Shown one piece after another: positions 59,283-64,000 of a stretch of DNA of 64,000 nt. Position numbers and translations under genes: made by a program. The stretch is taken from contig NZ_PJMX01000001.1 of NCBI RefSeq assembly GCF_002846415.1, positions 4,898,001 through 4,962,000 of the forward strand. The letters run 5' to 3'. Position 1 is the first letter of the stretch. Each line of letters starts with the position of its first letter. Below the pieces are notes generated by a model, which was not told where the DNA came from, ran no database searches, and was given only the letters and a program-made list of their open reading frames with translations. This DNA is from Streptomyces sp. TLI_146 (GTDB lineage Bacteria; Actinomycetota; Actinomycetes; Streptomycetales; Streptomycetaceae).

Positions 59283-60062
59283 TCAGTCGGAGGGCAGCTC
59301 GGCGACGCGGGTGAAGAGCAGGTCGTGGACCACATGGCCCTTGTCGAGGCCCTGCCCCTCGAAGCGCGTGAGCGGCCGGAACGCGGGCCTGGGCGCGTAG
59401 CCGCCGTCCGCCTGGGTGTTCTCGAACGCGGGGTGCGCGTTCAGCACCTCCAGCATCTGCTCGGCGTACGGCTCCCAGTCGGTGGCGCAGTGCAGTACGG
59501 CGCCGGGCTTGAGCCGGGGCGCGGCCAGCGTGAGGAAGTCGGGCTGGATGATGCGGCGCTTGTGGTGGCGCTTCTTGGGCCAGGGGTCCGGGAAGTAGAC
59601 GCGAAGACCGTCCAGCGACTCGGGCTCCAGCATCTCGCGCAGCAGGATGATCGCGTCGCCGTTGGCGACCCGGACGTTGGTGAGGCCGCCGCGCTCGGCG
59701 AGGCCGAGCAGATTGCCCTGGCCGGGGGTGTGGACGTCGACGGCGAGGATGCCGGTGCCGGGGTCGGCGGCGGCCATCTCGGCGGTCGCCTCGCCCATCC
59801 CGAAGCCGATCTCCAGGACGACGGGCAGCCCGTCGAACATCTCGTTCAGGTCGAGCGTGCCGTGCCCGTCGATGTCGAGCCCCCAGACCGGCCACAGCCG
59901 TTCCAGATACTCGCCCTGGCCGGTGGTCACCCGGCTGCGGCGCGGCTGGAAACTGCGGATCCGCCGCTCGTGGTGCGACCCGGCGGGATCGGCGACGGGA
60001 CCCCCGGGAAACCGGGGCTCGCCCTTGGGGCGACGGGCGGGGGCGGGCGGCTGCTCAGACAC
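59283..60062 (-). CDS. trmB: tRNA (guanine-N7-)-methyltransferase
   Basis: An SAM-dependent enzyme of 259 residues that methylates G46 in the variable loop of tRNAs. The SAM motif is VLEIGFGMGEATAEMA, and the family signature RVYFPDPWPKKRHHKRRI and LHCATDWEPYAEQML are intact. The N-terminal 45 residues are an unstructured extension common in actinobacteria. GTG 60062 has a TAGAAT box 9 bases upstream (60072-60077), so the leader is very short. Confidence 0.96.
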   Translation of the reverse strand: MSEQPPAPARRPKGEPRFPGGPVADPAGSHHERRIRSFQPRRSRVTTGQGEYLERLWPVWGLDIDGHGTLDLNEMFDGLPVVLEIGFGMGEATAEMAAADPGTGILAVDVHTPGQGNLLGLAERGGLTNVRVANGDAIILLREMLEPESLDGLRVYFPDPWPKKRHHKRRIIQPDFLTLAAPRLKPGAVLHCATDWEPYAEQMLEVLNAHPAFENTQADGGYAPRPAFRPLTRFEGQGLDKGHVVHDLLFTRVAELPSD

Positions 60063-60103
60063 AATTACGGGATTCTACGTGCCCGGCCCCCGGGGCCGCC
60101 CGC

Positions 60104-61312
60104 TCACACCCGGGCCACCCCGAGCACTCCCAGCACCCGCCGGGCCACCTCGCGGCCGATCGGCAGGGACGCGGTGGCCGCCGGGGACGGGGCGTTCAGG
60201 ACGTGGATCGTGCGGGGGGCCTCACGGATCAGGAAGTCGTCGACCAGGGTGCCGTCGCGCAGCACCGCCTGGGCGCGCACCCCCGACGGCGCCGGGTGGA
60301 GATCCGACTCCTCGACCGCGGGCAGCAGCCGGCGCACCGCCTGAGTGAAGGCGCGGCGGGACAGCGAGCGGTGGATCTCGCCCGCCCCGTACCGCCAGTG
60401 GCGGCCCGCTATCCGCCAGGAGCCGGGCCAGGTCAGGGTCGAGGCCAGCTCGGCGGGGCGGACCGTGCGCCAGTCGTAGCCCTCGCGGGCGGCCGCCGGC
60501 ACCGCGTTCGGCCCGACGTGGACGCCGCCGTCGACCCCACGGGTCAGATGCACCCCGAGGAAGGGGAACGCCGGGTCCGGGACCGGATACACCAGGCCCT
60601 TCACCAGGCCGGGCCGCGCCAGTTCGTAGTACTCGCCCCGGAACGGCACGATCCGCACCCCCGGGTCGTCCCCGGCGAGCCGCGCCACCCGGTCGCAGTG
60701 CAGCCCCGCGCAGTTCACCAGCGCCCGCGCCCGCAGCACCGCCCCGGTCGAGGTGAGTACCGCCACGCCCGTGTCGGGGCGGCGGGATATCCGCACGGCC
60801 CGCGTCCCGTACCGGATCTCCGCGCCGGAGAGCTCGCCCAGGCGGGCCGCCACCGCCGGGTAGTCGCACACGCCGGTCGTGCCGACGTGGATCGCGGCGA
60901 GGCCCCGGACCTCCGGCTCGTACTCCGCGATCTGGGCGGGGCCCAGCTCGCGCACCGGGATCCCGTTCTCCCGGCCGCGCTGGACCAGCGCGTGCAGCCT
61001 GGGCAGCTCGGCGCGCTCGGTGGCCACGATCAGCTTGCCGGTGACCTCGTGCGGGATGCCCTGCTCGGCGCAGAACGCCACCATCTCGGCGGCGCCCCGC
61101 ACCGCGTACCGCGCCTTCAGGGAGTCCGGGCGGTAGTAGATCCCGCTGTGGATCACGCCGCTGTTGCGGCCGGTCTGGTGGCGCGCCGGGCCGTCCTCCT
61201 TCTCCAGGACCGTCACCCGGGTGCCGGGAGAGGCCTGTGTCAGGGCATACGCCGTCGACAGACCGACGATCCCGCCGCCGATCACCAGCACGTCGCAGTC
61301 GAACCCGGTCAC
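60104..61312 (-). CDS. lhgO: L-2-hydroxyglutarate oxidase (FAD-dependent)
   Basis: A 402-residue flavoprotein of the DAO family that oxidises L-2-hydroxyglutarate to 2-oxoglutarate. The FAD-binding site is VLVIGGGIVGLSTAYAL at residues 8-24, followed by ARHQTGRNSGVIHSGIYY, a strong LhgO marker, and ALVNCAGLHCDRVA. GTG 61312 is chosen because GGGAGGTG lies 6 bases upstream; the longer frame to 61354 lacks a site. It is convergent with nothing and lies 42 bases upstream of trmB in the same direction. Confidence 0.93.
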   Translation of the reverse strand: MTGFDCDVLVIGGGIVGLSTAYALTQASPGTRVTVLEKEDGPARHQTGRNSGVIHSGIYYRPDSLKARYAVRGAAEMVAFCAEQGIPHEVTGKLIVATERAELPRLHALVQRGRENGIPVRELGPAQIAEYEPEVRGLAAIHVGTTGVCDYPAVAARLGELSGAEIRYGTRAVRISRRPDTGVAVLTSTGAVLRARALVNCAGLHCDRVARLAGDDPGVRIVPFRGEYYELARPGLVKGLVYPVPDPAFPFLGVHLTRGVDGGVHVGPNAVPAAAREGYDWRTVRPAELASTLTWPGSWRIAGRHWRYGAGEIHRSLSRRAFTQAVRRLLPAVEESDLHPAPSGVRAQAVLRDGTLVDDFLIREAPRTIHVLNAPSPAATASLPIGREVARRVLGVLGVARV

Positions 61313-61381
61313 CCGCACACCTCCCACCCGAATAGTGCACTGGCCCACTGACAATGCCCGTAAACCCGTGCGGGAAGTGAT

Positions 61382-62797
61382 CTACGCCGGGGCGACCAGG
61401 AGCGGCCGTGCCCGTTCCCGCAGCTCCACGACGCGCGGCTCGTCCCCGTACGGCTCCAGGCGGTGCAGCAGGTCCCTGACGTACTCGGTGGTGCGCGCCG
61501 AGGAGATGCGCCCGGCCACCTCCACCGCGCGCGTGCCCGCCGCGCACGCCGCGTCCAGATTGCCCGACTCCAGCTCGGCCACCGCCGACACCACGAGCCG
61601 CAGGCCATGGGAGCGCACGAACTCCTCGGTCGGCCGGGACAGCGCCTGCTCGGTGAAGCGGCGCACCTGGCGCGGGGCCTTCAGGTCGCGGTAGCACTCG
61701 GCCGCGTCCGCCGCGAAGCGGTCGTACGAGTAGAAGCCCAGCCAGGACGGGTCCGAGTCGCCGTCCCGGGAGCGCTCCAGCCAGGCTTCGGCGGCCTTGA
61801 GCGCGGCCCCGGCCGCCAGCGCGTCGCCCGCCTTCGCGTGCGCGCGTGCCTCGACGAGCCGGAAGAAGCTCATGGTGCGGGCGGTCGCCAGGCCCCGGTT
61901 GCGCTCGACGGCGGCCTGCGCCAGGTCCACGCCCTCGTCGGCGAAGCCGCGGTAGGTGGCCTGGAGCGACATCGAGGCCAGTACGTAGCCGCCCAGCGGC
62001 ACGTCGGCCGCCGCGCGCGCCAGGCGCAGCGCCTGGATGTAGTAGCGCTGGGCGGCCTCCTGCTGGCCGGTGTCGAAGGCCATCCAGCCGGCCAGTCTGG
62101 TCAGTTCGGCCGTCGCGCCGAACAGGCCCCGGCCGACCTCGTCGGAGTACGAGCCGAGCAGCAGCGGCGCCGCGTCCACCCGTAAGCACTCGGGAACCAT
62201 CGACGAACGCCAGTCCCCGCCCCCGTACTTGGAGTCCCAGCGGCGCGCGTCCTCCGCCGCCTCGCGCAGTTTGGCCACATCGCTGTGGCCGACCTTCAGC
62301 GGTGTCCCGGCCGCCCCGTCGTGGTCGCGCGCGACCGACGAGTCGGCGGGGGTTATGAGCCAGCGCGAGGCGGGCGTCGCGTACGCGGTGACCGCGAAGG
62401 ATCCGGCCAGCGACTGCCAGATGCCGCCGCCCGCCCGCCGTCCGGCCAGATCGAGCCGGTAGAGCTCGGTCGCCGAGCGGACCGCCTCGCCCACGTCGCG
62501 CGGGAACGCCAGACCGACCTCGGGCGCCGGGTCGGCGTCGGCGAGCCCGATCTCGTGCAGCGGCACCGGGCGGCCCAGCTTGGCGCCGATGGCCGCCGCG
62601 ATCAGATGGGGCGCGGCGCCCTGGGGCACCATGCCCTTGGAGACCCAGCGGGCCACCGACGTCTTGTCGTAGCGAAGCGTCAGGCCGCGCTGAGCTCCGA
62701 GGTCGTTGACCCGTCGTGCGAGTCCGGCATTGCTGATTCCCGCGAGGGCGAGAACGGTGCCGAGCTTCTCGTTCGGCCCGCGTTGCTCCCTGGACAT
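61382..62797 (-). CDS. NsdA-like sporulation-associated regulator with TPR-type repeats
   Basis: A 471-residue protein. The N-terminus contains a helix-turn-helix-like region (LALAGISNAGLARRVNDLGAQRG, DKTSVARWVSKGMVP). The C-terminal two thirds are alpha-helical repeats (GWMAFDTGQQEAAQRYYIQALRLARAA, EARAHAKAGDALAAGAALKAAEAWL), as in TPR proteins. The overall layout resembles Streptomyces NsdA, a negative regulator of differentiation and antibiotic production, and its sporulation-associated paralogue, judged from memory. ATG 62797 has GAGGGGTGG upstream. It is monocistronic or leads lhgO-trmB. Confidence 0.75.
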   Translation of the reverse strand: MSREQRGPNEKLGTVLALAGISNAGLARRVNDLGAQRGLTLRYDKTSVARWVSKGMVPQGAAPHLIAAAIGAKLGRPVPLHEIGLADADPAPEVGLAFPRDVGEAVRSATELYRLDLAGRRAGGGIWQSLAGSFAVTAYATPASRWLITPADSSVARDHDGAAGTPLKVGHSDVAKLREAAEDARRWDSKYGGGDWRSSMVPECLRVDAAPLLLGSYSDEVGRGLFGATAELTRLAGWMAFDTGQQEAAQRYYIQALRLARAAADVPLGGYVLASMSLQATYRGFADEGVDLAQAAVERNRGLATARTMSFFRLVEARAHAKAGDALAAGAALKAAEAWLERSRDGDSDPSWLGFYSYDRFAADAAECYRDLKAPRQVRRFTEQALSRPTEEFVRSHGLRLVVSAVAELESGNLDAACAAGTRAVEVAGRISSARTTEYVRDLLHRLEPYGDEPRVVELRERARPLLVAPA

Positions 62798-63520
62798 GCG
62801 CCACCCCTCGACACAGACGGCGTCCCCCGGGGCCGCGCCCCGGGGCCGTCCGGCCGCACAATCGTGTGGCCGAGCCCCCAGGAATATGCCGCCCGCGGAG
62901 AACAGCAGTACACCCAGCGTAGTTCGCCGCATCCCGACCGTTAAGAGGCGGTGTTCCGGATGGCGAGATTGTTTTCCGTACGGACGAGTTGGGGCGCTGC
63001 GCGTGTGCTCCGGGTGTGTGGCCGTGCGCGGTGCGTGCGCTCTGGCCCGCGCGGAGCGGTGAGCGCTTCCATGACAGGTGCGTGGGTCGGCCCGCTGAAC
63101 TGGATCCAGTGGGCTGGGGGACACCGTCGCCTCAATCCCCGCGGGCGGCGGACCGGTCCGGGAGGCGGACAGCGCCTCCCGGACTGTGGGTCTTCTCCGC
63201 CGGCTTCGCTGCCGGTTTCATGCCCGCTTCGGGGCGTCCGCCACGCGCGCCCGGGGTGAAGTTGGCCGAAAACCGATGGTCCCGCACTGCTCGGAAACGT
63301 GGCTTCGGCCCGCCCGAAGGGCTGTCAATCGGCCATCCGCGGGGGCGCGTTCACTTTTTGCGCGCGCTACCCCGAGGCCCCTCTCGTACGCCATTGTCAT
63401 GGCAGCATGGTCCCGAGCGCCCTCGGCACCGCACGGACACCCCCGCCGTACGTCCGCGTACGGCCGGTCCCGGTTCTGTCGGCGCGTGCGACGGGTTGTC
63501 CACAGGCTGTGGAGGCGGCG
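62798..63520. other. Long divergent intergenic region
   Basis: No convincing gene was found in these 723 bp; frames present lack the codon bias of neighbours. It contains the perfect palindrome ACTGGATCCAGT (63099-63110) and a short AT-rich patch near 62965 (GATTGTTTTCCG). It separates the NsdA-like gene from the rightward asparagine-synthetase-like gene and must hold promoters for both. Confidence 0.6.
63496..63504 (+). promoter_or_regulatory. Perfect DnaA-box sequence next to an inverted repeat
   Basis: TTGTCCACA is the Streptomyces DnaA-box consensus. It overlaps TCCACA-GGC-TGTGGA (63499-63513), a hairpin that covers the start of the GGAGG ribosome-binding site of the next gene. A single box outside oriC is more likely a regulatory site or chance. 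Confidence 0.45.
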
Positions 63521-64000
63521 ATGCGGTGGCTGGTGGGCTGGAGCAGTGTCGCCGCGAGGTTCGGTGCCGCCGGGACGGCCGGCGCCGTGGGCGCGCCCGA
63601 GGAGGGGCGCACGGTCCACCCCGTCGGCTCCCAGCTGCTGTGGGGCGACCCCGACCCGCTCTGGGCGGTCGGCGACTGGCGGCCCGACGAGATCCGGGTG
63701 GTCAGCGTGGGGGCGGACACCCGGCTCGCGGTGCTCGGCTGCTGCGCCGCCAGTGACGAGGAGCTGCGGGTAGGGCTGTTCGCGGCACGCGGGGGCGCAC
63801 TGCGGCACCTTTCGGCGTGGCCGGGCAGCTATACGGCGGTTGCCCAGGTCGGCCGCAGGGTCACTGTCGTCGGTGACCTGGCCGGGGCGCGCCCCGTCTT
63901 CTACACGCCGTGGGCGACCGGCACCGCCTACGCCACGGCCGCCCTGCCGCTCGCCGACCTCATCGAAGCCCAGCTGGACATCGGCCACTTGGCGGCGCTG
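63521..64000 (+). CDS. Asparagine-synthetase-like protein, N-terminal part (cut by window end)
   Basis: 160 residues of a longer protein are visible. Segments LAVLGCCAASDEELRVGLFAARGG, HLSAWPGSYTAVAQVGRRVTVVGDLAGARPVFYTPW and YATAALPLADLIEA match the N-terminal Ntn-glutaminase-like domain of class B asparagine synthetases. The catalytic Cys2 is missing (the protein starts MRWLVGW), so glutaminase activity is unlikely, as in beta-lactam synthetases and lasso-peptide cyclases. ATG 63521 has GGAGG 5 bases upstream. The synthetase domain should lie beyond the window. Confidence 0.8.
   Translation, partial: MRWLVGWSSVAARFGAAGTAGAVGAPEEGRTVHPVGSQLLWGDPDPLWAVGDWRPDEIRVVSVGADTRLAVLGCCAASDEELRVGLFAARGGALRHLSAWPGSYTAVAQVGRRVTVVGDLAGARPVFYTPWATGTAYATAALPLADLIEAQLDIGHLAAL

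Noticed and set aside
63186..63773. 195-codon frame overlapping the asparagine-synthetase-like start
   Set aside because: Out of frame with the family-like protein and rich in Arg and Ser from GC bias.

Overview
The window is a piece of a Streptomyces chromosome. The case rests on very high GC with strong third-position bias, many GTG starts, a geosmin synthase, the developmental regulator BldC, an Lsr2-family nucleoid protein, a DUF3073 protein, a mycothiol-type enzyme, an amino-acid (valine-type) dehydrogenase and a NsdA-like sporulation-associated regulator. Gene order around the purine genes resembles the arm-proximal core of well-known Streptomyces chromosomes, so most of it looks like conserved core DNA with a few accessory insertions.

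Layout. 1-5.3 kb: geosmin synthase (5' end cut off), a CDF metal exporter, then a two-gene stress unit of a short-chain NAD(P)-binding protein and an ECF41-type sigma factor behind a matching ECF41 promoter, then tRNA-Ser. 5.3-14 kb: SRP RNA, dnaX, purD, a membrane protein that looks like a catalytically dead M48 peptidase, a dimethylformamidase-beta-like protein and purC. 14-18.2 kb: a leftward ABC transporter/two-component operon lying between two identical tRNA-Gly(GCC) genes, plus tRNA-Gly(TCC). 18.3-22.1 kb: an Lsr2 paralogue divergent from purS-purQ-purL. 22.1-26 kb: a divergent MFS exporter/TetR pair and a mycothiol-dependent-type enzyme, set among dispersed palindromic repeats. 26-31.5 kb: purF-purM, DUF3073, amino-acid dehydrogenase and an unknown gene. 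32 kb: bldC. 33-39.7 kb: tRNA-Asp, hrpA, a secreted protein, a DsbA-like/CcdA redox pair and tRNAs Phe, Asp and Glu. 39.9-41.1 kb: a metallopeptidase coupled to a two-gene fluoride channel. 41.3-49.2 kb: lipoprotein, DEAD-box helicase with an Arg-Gly-Asp-rich tail, a large secreted FG-GAP protein and an amino-acid permease. 49.3-52.9 kb: between tRNA-Lys and tRNA-fMet sits a small accessory-looking block with a possible beta-trefoil protein, an XRE/MmyB regulator and a free-standing type III polyketide synthase. 53-64 kb: GNAT, PP2C phosphatase, a c-di-AMP riboswitch with an M23 peptidase, aldo/keto reductase, PrsW, trmB, lhgO, a NsdA-like regulator and the start of an asparagine-synthetase-like gene.

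How genes work together. Seven purine genes (purD, purC, purS, purQ, purL, purF, purM) provide most of the route from PRPP to SAICAR but lie in four separate transcription units. Several genes (dnaX, purD, purF, the TetR gene, the mycothiol-type enzyme and prsW) have a TANNNT box 6-7 bases before the start codon, which predicts leaderless mRNAs. Translational coupling by GTGA or ATGA overlaps is common (SDR-sigma, purS-purQ, dsbA-like-ccdA, metallopeptidase-crcB-crcB, ABC ATPase-permease, kinase-regulator).

The strongest candidates for new biology are the tRNA-bounded type III PKS block with an unexplained leftward terminator, the ECF41 unit with its own promoter, the degenerate M48 protein, and the repeat family into which a second 29-bp repeat appears nested. 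All function calls come from reading motifs by eye; no database search was run.
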